NCBI GenBank assembly: GCA_016124795.1
Contig: WGNB01000029.1
Coordinates: 1 to 64,000 of the forward strand
DNA from: Rhodopseudomonas sp.
Lineage (GTDB): Bacteria; Pseudomonadota; Alphaproteobacteria; Rhizobiales; Xanthobacteraceae
Length of the DNA stretch: 64,000 bases
Direction: 5' to 3'
Positions 43,141-52,649 of this stretch are shown in pieces. How positions within the stretch are numbered: the stretch's first letter is position 1; every line of letters begins with the position of its first letter. The notes beneath the pieces are model-generated. The model was not told where the DNA came from, searched no databases, and saw only the letters and a list, made by a program, of their open reading frames with translations. A program made the translations under genes and the position numbers.

Positions 43141-43704
43141 CTATGCGAATTTCGCGACATCGTCGGCAAGCGCCGATAGATAAGGCTGGATCGCGTCTTT
43201 CGGCGACAGGACCGCATCCGCTTCCGATACCGGCCAATCGATCGCAAGCGCCGGATCGTTCCAGCGCAAACCGCGATCGTGCTGCGGGCTGTAGTAAGAC
43301 GTCACCAGATAGCCGACCTCGGTATCGGCCTCGAGCGTGCAAAAGCCATGCGCGAAACCCTCCGGGATCCAGAGTTGCGCGCCGCTTCGGCTGTTCAATT
43401 CGACGGCGACATGCCGACCGAAGGTCGGCGAAGCCGGCCTGATGTCGACCGCGACATCGAGGATGGCGCCACGCAGGCAACCGATCAATTTGCCCTGAGC
43501 GGCCGGCGGCATCTGGAAATGGAGCCCGCGGATCGTTCCAACATGGCGCGAAAGCGACTGATTGTGCTGAACAAACGCCACGTCGGCGACATTCTTGCGG
43601 AACAGATCGGCGCGAAATACTTCCGAGAAATAGCCCCGATCGTCGACGATCCGGCCGGGCAAGACCAGAACGACATCGGGGATCGCCAGAGCCTCGAATT
43701 TCAC
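43141..43704 (-). CDS. rfbC: dTDP-4-dehydrorhamnose 3,5-epimerase
   Basis: A 187-residue cupin-fold epimerase. 'RGYFSEVFR', 'GTIRGLHFQ' with the catalytic histidine, 'DVAVDIRPASPTFG' and 'GFAHGFCTLE' are typical of RmlC. The start is GTG at 43704 with a strong GGGGAGG eight bases upstream. It lies just after the beta-helix gene (30 bases). Confidence 0.95.
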   Translation of the reverse strand: MKFEALAIPDVVLVLPGRIVDDRGYFSEVFRADLFRKNVADVAFVQHNQSLSRHVGTIRGLHFQMPPAAQGKLIGCLRGAILDVAVDIRPASPTFGRHVAVELNSRSGAQLWIPEGFAHGFCTLEADTEVGYLVTSYYSPQHDRGLRWNDPALAIDWPVSEADAVLSPKDAIQPYLSALADDVAKFA

Positions 43705-43734
43705 GACCGGGCCTCCCCGCCACGCGACATGGCT

Positions 43735-45528
43735 TCAGTTCCTGCAATCGTTGTCGGCAACGACATTGGGCGCACTTCCCGGCTTGATCACATAAATCGA
43801 CGGCACGCCCGTGACACAGATCGAATTGGCCTTGATGACATTGCCGGATGAAATGTGCAGCGCGATGCCCGCGTTCTTGACGTCGGAAATCCGGTTACCC
43901 TCCACGATCATCCCCGACGATCCACGATCGAGATACATGCCGAAACCGCCGTACCTGGCGGCGCTAATATGGCTGATGCTGTTATTCCGGATCACGGTGC
44001 CGTTGAGATCCGCCAAAGTGTAGATGCCGCCGAGATCGGACAATCCGCCATAGCCGATATTGTCGATGACGTTGCCCTCGATCAGATTGTTGCGCGAAAT
44101 CTTCATGCCGCCCCAGTTCCAACCCACCGATATTCCGGTGTAGGCAAAATTCGAAATTCGATTGCCGGTCACCCGATTGCCGCCGACATCGCCGACCCAG
44201 ATCGCAACGGCATCCTGACGGATCCGGCCGCCGTCGCGGATCGTATTGTGCGCGATGTCGTTACCGGCATTGATATCCTCGGACTGGGTTGATCGGGTAT
44301 AGGCACCGGCCGGCTCACCGACGGCGACGGCCCCGGCACCGAGATCCCGGAACGTACTGTTGGCTATTGTCGCCCGGCGGGTGCCCCTGTTCAGCAGAAT
44401 GGCAAGATCCGCCGTGCCGCTGACGTCGATATGCGTCATAGCCACGTGCGACGCCGAACGTAGTTCGATTGCGGCGGAAGTATCCGGCCCGATCCCCGCT
44501 TGCGCCGGCGTGATCCGGTAACCGTCGCGGCCGCGACCGCTGTAAGCGAAGCGCAACCCTTCGACCGTAATGTCATGGGCGCCATCGGTCATCTCAAGTA
44601 AACGCTCGGTGCAAGGCAGCACGACCGTCGCGTCGCGCGTCGCCTCCTGCCCGGTTGGCCGGTACGCGATGCGCGAGCCGGTCTGCAACCACTCTCCCGG
44701 CTGCAAACCGCCGGCGACGTCGACATTCTCCAGATAGAATTTCTCGCCTTTGCCAAAACGCGCCCAGACGTCCGGATGACTGGCCATGCCATTCAGCGTG
44801 ATCATGCCCTGCCCGCGATCCATCGACCTGACGTTGAGCCGCGACATAGACCAGTAATGATAGGCGATCACCTCGGACGCATCGTTGACAGCGAGAGCGT
44901 CCGGGATCGCGGCCTGATCGTAACGGAAGGCATCGACCCTCACCCCCCGGTCCAGCCGCCGGGGGACCTCGCCGGCTATTGTCAGGAAACCTTTCGCCGG
45001 AAACCGCGCACGCATCCGTCGCTGACCATCGACGAACAAAGAACGCGGGCGAAGGTCGCGACAGACGCCGGCGATATCGAAAAGCCAACGATCCCGGGTC
45101 GAACCCTTGAGCGTCCTGAGCCTGACACCCCCACTGATCGTCACCGGGCCGGCATCATACGGTTGCAAAACGGTCGCCGCGCCGGGCCCACCGCTTTCCG
45201 CAAGCCCGATCCGGATCGGCGACGTCACATCGTAGGTACCGGCCCGGAACGACAGGCAAACATGTTCCGCGGGATGCGCGGCCCGGATCTGTCGCAGCTT
45301 CGCCATCGCCGCCGCGATCGAACGCGACGCGATGGATTCTCCCGCACCCGCGGCGGGGCCCGAGACAGAGGCGCCGCCGGCCGATACGACAATTTCGGTG
45401 CAATTCCGTACACGCGCCTGCGCGATGCCCGACCACGGCAACAGCAGAACAAGAGGAAGCGCGATACGACACCAGGAAAGCCGCGCAACCCCGCGCGCAG
45501 CGGATTTGAAAGCCATTCCGAAGGTCAT
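43735..45528 (-). CDS. Secreted right-handed parallel beta-helix protein
   Basis: A 597-residue protein with an N-terminal signal peptide (hydrophobic 'RIALPLVLLLPWSGIAQA', cleavage after about residue 37). The C-terminal half, about residues 330-590, repeats short 'NxIxxxG' rungs (for example 'GNRVTGNRISNFAYTGISVG', 'NNSISHIS', 'GNRISDVKNAGIALH') and so is a pectate-lyase-like beta-helix. Such proteins in polysaccharide loci act as lyases, epimerases or binding proteins. No catalytic residues can be assigned. ATG 45528 chosen; ATG at 45516 is equally possible. It lies between the polymerase and rfbC. Confidence 0.8.
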   Translation of the reverse strand: MTFGMAFKSAARGVARLSWCRIALPLVLLLPWSGIAQARVRNCTEIVVSAGGASVSGPAAGAGESIASRSIAAAMAKLRQIRAAHPAEHVCLSFRAGTYDVTSPIRIGLAESGGPGAATVLQPYDAGPVTISGGVRLRTLKGSTRDRWLFDIAGVCRDLRPRSLFVDGQRRMRARFPAKGFLTIAGEVPRRLDRGVRVDAFRYDQAAIPDALAVNDASEVIAYHYWSMSRLNVRSMDRGQGMITLNGMASHPDVWARFGKGEKFYLENVDVAGGLQPGEWLQTGSRIAYRPTGQEATRDATVVLPCTERLLEMTDGAHDITVEGLRFAYSGRGRDGYRITPAQAGIGPDTSAAIELRSASHVAMTHIDVSGTADLAILLNRGTRRATIANSTFRDLGAGAVAVGEPAGAYTRSTQSEDINAGNDIAHNTIRDGGRIRQDAVAIWVGDVGGNRVTGNRISNFAYTGISVGWNWGGMKISRNNLIEGNVIDNIGYGGLSDLGGIYTLADLNGTVIRNNSISHISAARYGGFGMYLDRGSSGMIVEGNRISDVKNAGIALHISSGNVIKANSICVTGVPSIYVIKPGSAPNVVADNDCRN

Positions 45529-45613
45529 GAGCAGCCACTCGCGATAGCAACAACGCCGAGGACGCAACAGTTCACGACCAGCCGCGACGGCCCGATGCGC
45601 GCGACCGGAGACG

Positions 45614-46864
45614 TCAATAGCGCAGCCGCCGAGGCCGCCAGTCGGCCCGCATGACCGATGGCCCGACCGACGTGATTTTCCGGGTCCATAACCGCCCTCG
45701 CCGCCGGTCCGCCAACAGGCAACTGCACATGATCATCAACCAGAAGAGCGGCCAGGAGAAGGCATAAACATTGAAGAACGACACATTGACGGCCGAAATC
45801 AGGAGCAGTGCCGATACGCCGCCGCCACATACAAAATAGAGCACGGCGACAAATCCGATAATGCCGAGAAAGCCAAGATCGTAAAAATAAGCCGCCCCCA
45901 GACTCTTCGGATCGAGCAGCGCCCCTTGCGAACGCAAACTCAACAGGGGAATCGGCGGCATACTGACGGTTGGCGCGTACTCGCGATAATTCGAAACGCC
46001 GATGAAGTAATCCAGCGTGCTGAGGTGATTACCTTCCTTGATCCATATGATCGGGGCGGTACGCGAAAATACCGAAATATCCTCCAGCATCATTTTGCGA
46101 TAATCGACGACCTCGTCACTGCGGAACATGATTGCAGCGGGAAGGATCACAAAAGAACATAGATACATTCCGACGGCGGACACCGTCATCAATGTCCAGC
46201 TTCGCAAACTCATCACGACCGAACAGGCGACAAGCCAGATATAGGAAAAAAACGAGGTGCGCGAATTCACCAGGACCATAATGACAAGAAACAGGTAGAT
46301 GCCATAAGGCCCGGTAAGCGTGCGCTTCTTCTGCACCAGCAACCGATAGGAGGCCGCGGCGATCATCAAGGTGCCCAGATAGGCCGGCTCATTGGCAAAG
46401 CCGGATACGCGCGGCCAAACCAAAATCATGCCGCCCGGCGGATTGTAGTGCCACAGCGACGGATTCCAGGATCGCACCGGGAATATGGCGTCGAATAGTC
46501 CGGTCAAAAGTCCAAACATCTGTATACAGGCAAATGCGACATTACAGATCAGGCCAACCTCGAAGCCGGCAAATATCTCGTCCAGCCGCTTTCTTCTGAG
46601 GCCCGCCGCAGCAGCCGCAACGAAGGCGATATAGACAATATATCGGACAATGGCTTCGACATTGAACACCGCGATGAATTTGATCGCCGCGATCGCGAGA
46701 AAAGCCATGATCAAGAAAGCCGATTTCTCGGGGAAATCGGCGCCATAGATCAATGGCGTAACGAGGATCAAAACCCACAACAGCGATAGATTCGTCCCGA
46801 CGTAGACCTGATTAAAAATCGGAAAAGCAGCGAAAAAGCCAATAAAATTGGCGTAAGAAAACAT
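45614..46864 (-). CDS. Polysaccharide polymerase, Wzy/O-antigen ligase type
   Basis: A 416-residue integral membrane protein with about ten to twelve hydrophobic helices and one large periplasmic loop (about residues 255-320), the layout of Wzy/O-antigen polymerases and ligases. 'PRVSGFANEPAYLGTLMIA' before a helix and 'VNSRTSFFSYIWL' are weak family-like marks. I chose ATG at 46864; a GTG at 46909 would add 15 polar residues. Base composition is AT-richer than flanking rfb genes. It probably links repeat units in the periplasm. Confidence 0.75.
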   Translation of the reverse strand: MFSYANFIGFFAAFPIFNQVYVGTNLSLLWVLILVTPLIYGADFPEKSAFLIMAFLAIAAIKFIAVFNVEAIVRYIVYIAFVAAAAAGLRRKRLDEIFAGFEVGLICNVAFACIQMFGLLTGLFDAIFPVRSWNPSLWHYNPPGGMILVWPRVSGFANEPAYLGTLMIAAASYRLLVQKKRTLTGPYGIYLFLVIMVLVNSRTSFFSYIWLVACSVVMSLRSWTLMTVSAVGMYLCSFVILPAAIMFRSDEVVDYRKMMLEDISVFSRTAPIIWIKEGNHLSTLDYFIGVSNYREYAPTVSMPPIPLLSLRSQGALLDPKSLGAAYFYDLGFLGIIGFVAVLYFVCGGGVSALLLISAVNVSFFNVYAFSWPLFWLMIMCSCLLADRRRGRLWTRKITSVGPSVMRADWRPRRLRY

Positions 46865-47210
46865 TACAACTCGGATGTCATTTCCGAATCTCTTGCCGCC
46901 CGTCAACACTAGATTGTCGTCCTTCGATGCGAATTCGCAGGGCCCGAACCGACTCGGATTGACCCCAGGTCACTAAACTCCGCTCGAGCAACGCAATAGA
47001 TGCCCGCCCTGGAAACCCAGGCAGGCATCGAAAATAAAATCACCATAAATTTCCGTGACGCCGTCAGAAGAATTAATTCACACAAAGACGATTCGTCAAA
47101 CGCCAATCCCCTCTGAAAGCATCAAATTAAATGCTGCCAGCGCCCCTATTTAAACGCCAAGGAATAAATCCATTGCCAATCTCCCAAACCGCGCCCCGCT
47201 CCACAACACG
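46865..47210. other. AT-rich intergenic region without gene
   Basis: A gap of 346 bases between the polymerase and a methyltransferase gene. It is clearly AT-richer than the rfb side, with poly-A tracts such as GAAAATAAAAT near 47030. No frame longer than about 65 codons in it looks coding. It may hold an internal promoter or be scar sequence from exchange of genes in the locus. Confidence 0.45.
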
Positions 47211-47921
47211 CTACGCGGTCGCAACAAATATCTTTTCGCCACGCCACAAGCCGTACTCGGAAACCAACGGCTCGACGGCAGTAAATTCCCGAAGTGAAAA
47301 TCCAACACCTCGAATATCGTCCCGAACCCGACGCCCGAACATTCGAGTATGATCGCTTTGTCCGAAGTGCAATTCAGCCTCGCGCGCGCCGCTGATATTG
47401 GAATTCAGATATGTCTCATCCCAACCTTCAATGATCGGAAACAACAAGAGAGCGATGCCACCCGGCCGGATTATCCGCTTGAGTTCCGCAAGCGCTTTCC
47501 AATGATTCACATGCTCCAATACGTGACTACAAATGGCGACATCCACCGATGAATCCGGGAGATCGATTGCCTCGATATTGAGCGCGACATCGACCGAAGC
47601 CGGATTCAAATCAGTCGTCCGATACGAGCCTGCCATGGGCCGCAAAATCTGCTTGAGAACGGGTTCGGGCGCAAAATGCAGAATTTCTTTCCCAGAGATA
47701 AGATTCTTATGCTGATCAAGCCACAACCCAAACAATCGGTGTCGCTCCAAGGATCCGCATTTTGGACAACTGGCATCGAAGCGTGGCGGCGAGCCGGATG
47801 CCATAAAATACCCGCTGAAGTCGCAGAGATTACAACGTCGCGGGTAAACACCAAACATCGCCTTTGATTGCCTGACAATATAAGGAACCATCCGCAGATA
47901 TGATTTTAGAGGCTGGCGCAT
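47211..47921 (-). CDS. SAM-dependent methyltransferase with zinc-ribbon start
   Basis: A 236-residue class I methyltransferase-like protein. Residues about 30-60 have CNLC and CPKC pairs, a probable zinc ribbon. The SAM-binding region is weak at motif I but 'SVDVAICSHVLEHVNHWKALAELKRIIRPGG' (about 130-160) is a typical methyltransferase segment. Probably methylates a sugar of the repeat unit. ATG 47921; an internal ATG at 47891 also possible. AT-rich like its neighbours. Confidence 0.78.
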   Translation of the reverse strand: MRQPLKSYLRMVPYIVRQSKAMFGVYPRRCNLCDFSGYFMASGSPPRFDASCPKCGSLERHRLFGLWLDQHKNLISGKEILHFAPEPVLKQILRPMAGSYRTTDLNPASVDVALNIEAIDLPDSSVDVAICSHVLEHVNHWKALAELKRIIRPGGIALLLFPIIEGWDETYLNSNISGAREAELHFGQSDHTRMFGRRVRDDIRGVGFSLREFTAVEPLVSEYGLWRGEKIFVATA

Positions 47922-48046
47922 TCAACACTCCATCCAAGGCGACTCTCCCACGTAGCGAGAGTCACGGGAGGCAACCATCATTTATATTGGCTCGAATTCC
48001 GATCACGCCGTCAAGGCTGTCGCTTAAACGTTGCGCAATCCAAAGC

Positions 48047-48901
48047 CTACGGCGAATCAGCCTTGACAACCGAGGAACGAATGAACAAAGGCAGACATTT
48101 CAGGGCCGAGACTACACATACTGCTAGAGACTTAAATTCGCCTCTTCGCAAAGCGCGTTTGGCCATTGAGTAATATTGCCACAACAAAAGCGATGGCCTC
48201 CGCTCAAAAAGGCTCTTTTGCTTTTTTATTATGCATAATCGCGCTGGTAGATCGTTCGCCACTATGCTCGAAATATTGCCAGCTGTTTCATACACGTCGA
48301 CCAGCGGCCGATCTATCAATCCGAAAGAAGTCCTGGCGGCCAATCTTAATACAAGGTCCCAATCCTGAAATCGCGGCAAATCGGGATCAAACATGCCGAT
48401 TTCCTCCAGGAGCGCCTTACGAACCAAAATTGTCTGAGTGCTGACGAAATTTTCCCTCAACAGCGAGGGCAATATATCGCCTTGCCGCAAGGCGATGCTC
48501 TCCGGCGGGATATATTCGGCGCTGCCGTTTCTGTTGAAACGTTTCATCCCCGTGTAAACAACCGCGTCAGCGGCATGCAAATTCATATACTCAATCTGCG
48601 CCTGCAACTTCTCGGGCAGCCAGGCATCGTCGCTGTCCTGAAAGGCGACGAGGTCGGCCCTGGCCGCAACAATGCCGGTGTTCCGCGCGGCAGCGCCGCC
48701 TTTGCGCGCGTCATGGCGCAGATAACGCAGACGGTTGTCGGCGTAACCGGCGATCACATCCCGCGAACCATCGGATGAGGCATCGTCAACCACGATCAAC
48801 TCGAGATCGCGCCAGGTCTGGGCCAGCACGCTATCGATCGCGCGAGCCAACGTGCCGGCGCGGTTATAGGTTGGAATAATGACCGAGACGACAGGCGTCA
48901 T
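48047..48901 (-). CDS. Glycosyltransferase family 2
   Basis: A 284-residue GT-A enzyme: 'VSVIIPTYNRAGTLARAIDSVLAQ' at the N-terminus, 'LIVVDDASSDGS', and the DXD-like 'AFQDSDDAWLPEKL' near residue 90. It transfers a nucleotide-activated sugar to the growing lipid-linked repeat unit in the cytoplasm. The C-terminal half carries no membrane helix of note. Donor and acceptor unknown. Confidence 0.88.
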   Translation of the reverse strand: MTPVVSVIIPTYNRAGTLARAIDSVLAQTWRDLELIVVDDASSDGSRDVIAGYADNRLRYLRHDARKGGAAARNTGIVAARADLVAFQDSDDAWLPEKLQAQIEYMNLHAADAVVYTGMKRFNRNGSAEYIPPESIALRQGDILPSLLRENFVSTQTILVRKALLEEIGMFDPDLPRFQDWDLVLRLAARTSFGLIDRPLVDVYETAGNISSIVANDLPARLCIIKKQKSLFERRPSLLLWQYYSMAKRALRRGEFKSLAVCVVSALKCLPLFIRSSVVKADSP

Positions 48902-49028
48902 CTAGCGTGCTTCACCCAGAACTAAATACATAACCCGCGAATAACCATCAGACGGATCAAATGGGGCACAACGAACCAACATCCGTCGCATCGGCAACAA
49001 AGCGCTGCGATAAATTCCAAGCATCACT

Positions 49029-50450
49029 TCAACGAAAAACAGAATGCCGGATCTCATTTAAAAAATCCCGCATGAAAATAGCCAACAAAACAACATATAA
49101 CGCCGCCCCTACAAGAACCAACAACCCGACCCGTATAGTCGAGGGCAAAGCGTCCCCCAATTCAATATTGGCGAACCTAACCACAAAAGCCATAACAAAC
49201 GCGAAGAATGCCGGAAAGAATAGCCTACGCAAAAGAAGGAATATATTCGACCCAATCAAGTCAAGCGTTACCTGCAAGGAGATAACGGTCACAAGGCCTG
49301 TCGCAAAAAAGTACGCGGCAACCATCCCGATTAGACCGTGTTGCAACCCCAGCCAAAAAGCCAACAACACGATCGACGTATTAGCGACGCCAAGCGTCCT
49401 CAAAACGTCGGCCCTCCCTATCGCCAGCAAAATAATTCCAGTGGTGGATGTTAGCGATTGGAAATATCCCATAGGCGCAATCCAGGCAACAATTTCAGAA
49501 ACAGGCAACCATTTTGCACCGAGGAAGACTACTACAAACGGCTCGCGTAATGCCCATAAACCGAACATCAAGGGCGCTGTAACGACTGAAATGAGCGACA
49601 GTGTTTGAAAATACAGGCGAACGACCCGCTCCAAGTTAGCTTGCTCCCGGCTATACACCGGCAAGAGCGCGCGATTTGTAACTGCGGTCACATTTTGGAG
49701 GGGAAACAACAACATTCTATTCGCAATGCTGTACAAGCCGAGACTATCGGCCCCTAAGACCTTGCCAACGAGCGCGGAATCGACATTTCTCGCGAAGTAA
49801 TTAATGAGGTTGAAAAAAACTAGATTTCCACTGAAAGAAAGGAGACTCTTCAACTCGTCACGACTGAACGCGAATGTCGGACGCCATTTAGAAAAACATA
49901 TAAATTGAATCGATGATACTACTGCATTAACGATGGCTTGAATTGCGAAACTATAAACGCCATAGCCATTGTAAGCTGCCAGTACACCGCTTGAAAGGCC
50001 TAAAAGGCCCGATGAAATTTCAACTGCTGCAACTTTTCTAAATTCGCCATTTCTCTCCAAAAAAGCTAGCTGGACGGCTCCGCCGGCCATAACAGGAAAA
50101 ACCAGCGCAAGCATCATCAAGACGGGCGTCAATCGCACGGAGTCAAAAAACCAACCCGCGGCTGGAGCCGAAATCGCGACACCTACCCCAACTAAGACAC
50201 CAAAAGCGATATTCAACCAGAAAACCGTATCGAGAACTACGCCCGTCAGCTTTGGGTTCTGTATCAACGCAGTCGATAGCCCCATATCCCGAAATAAGGT
50301 CCCAAAATTTATAATAACAGCAGCCATCGCCATGACGCCGTAATCGGATGGATCCAATAACCGTGAATAAGCGAGAATTGACAAAAACTGGAAACAAACG
50401 CGCGCTATCTGACCAACGCCAACCCAACGCACATTAGATGCTGCTGACAT
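49029..50450 (-). CDS. Lipopolysaccharide/exopolysaccharide flippase (Wzx)
   Basis: A 473-residue membrane protein with about twelve to fourteen helices, of the polysaccharide transport (MVF/MATE-like, WzxC) family. 'SILAYSRLLDPSDYGVMAMA' at the N-terminus and 'FSGNLVFFNLINYFARNVDSALVGKVLGADSLGLYSIANRM' (about 205-245) are characteristic. It would move the lipid-linked repeat unit across the inner membrane. Strongly AT-rich for this window. Confidence 0.88.
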   Translation of the reverse strand: MSAASNVRWVGVGQIARVCFQFLSILAYSRLLDPSDYGVMAMAAVIINFGTLFRDMGLSTALIQNPKLTGVVLDTVFWLNIAFGVLVGVGVAISAPAAGWFFDSVRLTPVLMMLALVFPVMAGGAVQLAFLERNGEFRKVAAVEISSGLLGLSSGVLAAYNGYGVYSFAIQAIVNAVVSSIQFICFSKWRPTFAFSRDELKSLLSFSGNLVFFNLINYFARNVDSALVGKVLGADSLGLYSIANRMLLFPLQNVTAVTNRALLPVYSREQANLERVVRLYFQTLSLISVVTAPLMFGLWALREPFVVVFLGAKWLPVSEIVAWIAPMGYFQSLTSTTGIILLAIGRADVLRTLGVANTSIVLLAFWLGLQHGLIGMVAAYFFATGLVTVISLQVTLDLIGSNIFLLLRRLFFPAFFAFVMAFVVRFANIELGDALPSTIRVGLLVLVGAALYVVLLAIFMRDFLNEIRHSVFR

Positions 50451-50622
50451 ATAGAACTAACTACGAACAATCTTCAGAGGAATGCGAAGAACTAATCCAT
50501 TCAAGGAAATGAATAGATAATCTCTCGGGCTATCAAACATACTTGCGTGACCTCTTCGGCCACTCCCCGCAGAAAATCTTCGTCACTTTACAGCCTATCC
50601 GGAAAAATCAGATGAGACATAG

Positions 50623-51363
50623 TCAGCCGGAACGACTGTTCCTTACGCGAAAAAAGTAAAAATCGGCCCAAGAGGTTTCGTCCGGATCGCAAATATCGAA
50701 AGGAAATCGATTCTCGATCTTGCAGAGAAACTCCCATGCTGGAGCATAGGTTTCAATCCACCTGGTAAAGCGACGATGCCTAATATGAGGAACATGACCT
50801 GGCAGATCGACGTTACTGCTATATATGCAAATAAAGCGCTCTGCCGATTGGACCAAGCGATGCATATACGCGTTATAAACATCGTCTTCCACGAGATGGT
50901 ATAGAACATCTAACGACATCGACAACTCGGCAGACACTGATTTTTCTTCAGCGCTCCCCGAGACAAAGAACGCCTTGGTCTTATCCGATGAGAAATCTCG
51001 GCGGCAGCGCTTCACCGCTTCGACCGAAACATCGATCCCCGTATATTTTTTATACCTCGCAAGATTTAATTGAGCGCCATCGCCACAACCAAACTCGACG
51101 ACACTTTCGATGTTATTGTCATCCACGAACTGATTTATAATTTCCGATTTGAATAGCGCCAGGCGGCCATACGAGCCTGGGCCGGATGTACCGCCATGAC
51201 GATAGCGCGCATCCCAATAAGACGACGAAGTCTTAAAATTCTCTGGCTTACGTACGAGCCGCAAAAGAAGGCGGATCATTGCCCCCAATATTGGGACAGA
51301 GACCAAACGCCGCTTAACGGGCCGTAGGGCCTCTATAAGACGAGATACAGATTTTGAGGGCAT
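50623..51363 (-). CDS. Class I SAM-dependent methyltransferase
   Basis: A 246-residue methyltransferase. SAM motif I is 'SVVEFGCGDGAQLNL' near residue 90; 'MSLDVLYHLVEDDVYNAYMHRL' near 155 follows the usual fold order. The ATG at 51363 is preferred because GGTGA lies just upstream; an ATG at 51375 overlaps the upstream glycosyltransferase and has no such site. Likely decorates a sugar of the polysaccharide. 172 bases without a gene separate it from the flippase start. Confidence 0.8.
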   Translation of the reverse strand: MPSKSVSRLIEALRPVKRRLVSVPILGAMIRLLLRLVRKPENFKTSSSYWDARYRHGGTSGPGSYGRLALFKSEIINQFVDDNNIESVVEFGCGDGAQLNLARYKKYTGIDVSVEAVKRCRRDFSSDKTKAFFVSGSAEEKSVSAELSMSLDVLYHLVEDDVYNAYMHRLVQSAERFICIYSSNVDLPGHVPHIRHRRFTRWIETYAPAWEFLCKIENRFPFDICDPDETSWADFYFFRVRNSRSG

Positions 51364-51364
51364 A

Positions 51365-52519
51365 TCAGTCACCATCTACAATTTTATCGTACAGGCTTTC
51401 CAAAAGCCTCGTGCAGTCGCGTATATCGAACCGACCTTTCACGAACTCTCGCGCTTCGTAGGCCATTGTTTGATTCAATTCGGGGTTTGAGAGAACCCTG
51501 ATCAAGCATTCGGATAAGGCCTTCGAATTTCGTTCTTCAAATTTGAAGCCTGTCACGCCATTGATAATTCCTTCGTCGGCGCCCCCGAGCGCCGAAGTGA
51601 CTACCGGCACACCCGCAGCCTGTGCCTCGAGCAACACAAGACCAAATCCTTCTGCGTCACCATTTTCCGCCCTGACACTTGGCAAACAAAAAACGCGTGA
51701 ACTGCCCAGTTCCGCCTTAATCTGCGCGTGAGGCATGCCCCCCATAAATCTCGCACAAACCCCAAGCTCTCGCGATTTCTGCTCTAGGCTATACCTCAAC
51801 GGGCCATCACCAATGACGGTCAACTCGGCGTTCGGAATTACTCGCTGAACGCTCTCCATCGCGCTTATGAGATACTCGCAGCCCTTCTTTTCGACCAATC
51901 TTCCTACAAAGAGAACACGCAGGGGACGATTTGAAAGCAGGATTTCGCCTGGTCGAAAGTTTTCGGAATCAACTCCAATATATTTTGTCGCGATCTTTTC
52001 AGGAGGAATTCCATAAGAAATGGCCTTGTCCCGGATAGCATCCGAAACGGCAATAAAATGACGATTCTCACGCTGCGCTAACTGTAGCAATTGACGCGGA
52101 TATGCGCGCATAAAAGGCGCATGCTCTTTCCGCTCCCACCAATCGCGACGGATGTTCACGTCGTATCCATGGAGCGTGGTCACCATTGGTATCCCGAGAG
52201 ACACTGCGATCGGTTCTGCAGCAACGGCATCCATGCCGAAATGCGCGTGCAATAGGGCTGGCGCTTCACGTTTAAAAGCATTGATTCCCGGAGGACGGCC
52301 GATACGCCATCCGATCTTGCACAGCAAGTGAGCGAAACTTTTGCTTCGGGGAGCGTCCAGCAACCGATAGTCTAGTCCATCAAGCGGCAATTGATCGATA
52401 TATCGCCTGCCGACAAGAGTTCCTTTCCAAGAACTATAGGCTAGCATCTGCTCTTTAATGAATGTTTCCGAATATGGAAGGAGGTCGGATCTGAAAACAA
52501 GAACAGTACGCAAGGACAA
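51365..52519 (-). CDS. Glycosyltransferase family 4
   Basis: A 384-residue GT-B enzyme: 'YSETFIKEQML', 'ALLHAHFG', 'LHGYDVNIRRDWW', and the C-terminal nucleotide-sugar motif 'SVRAENGDAEGFGLVLLEAQAAG' with the E-x7-E pattern. Retaining transferase that adds one sugar to the repeat unit. Start is TTG at 52519 with AGGA upstream; no ATG near the domain start fits. The gene is AT-rich; the sequence turns GC-rich just above 52560. Confidence 0.87.
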   Translation of the reverse strand: MSLRTVLVFRSDLLPYSETFIKEQMLAYSSWKGTLVGRRYIDQLPLDGLDYRLLDAPRSKSFAHLLCKIGWRIGRPPGINAFKREAPALLHAHFGMDAVAAEPIAVSLGIPMVTTLHGYDVNIRRDWWERKEHAPFMRAYPRQLLQLAQRENRHFIAVSDAIRDKAISYGIPPEKIATKYIGVDSENFRPGEILLSNRPLRVLFVGRLVEKKGCEYLISAMESVQRVIPNAELTVIGDGPLRYSLEQKSRELGVCARFMGGMPHAQIKAELGSSRVFCLPSVRAENGDAEGFGLVLLEAQAAGVPVVTSALGGADEGIINGVTGFKFEERNSKALSECLIRVLSNPELNQTMAYEAREFVKGRFDIRDCTRLLESLYDKIVDGD

Positions 52520-52649
52520 GTTCCTATTAAGCTCTACGTTCTAGTATGCGCGCATGTAATTCTTGCCAGACGCATCGCCGGCAGATTTCCACCGGATCGC
52601 CGAGATCGTGACCGAAAAGCCTGGGCGACATATCAACGCTCCTGAGACA

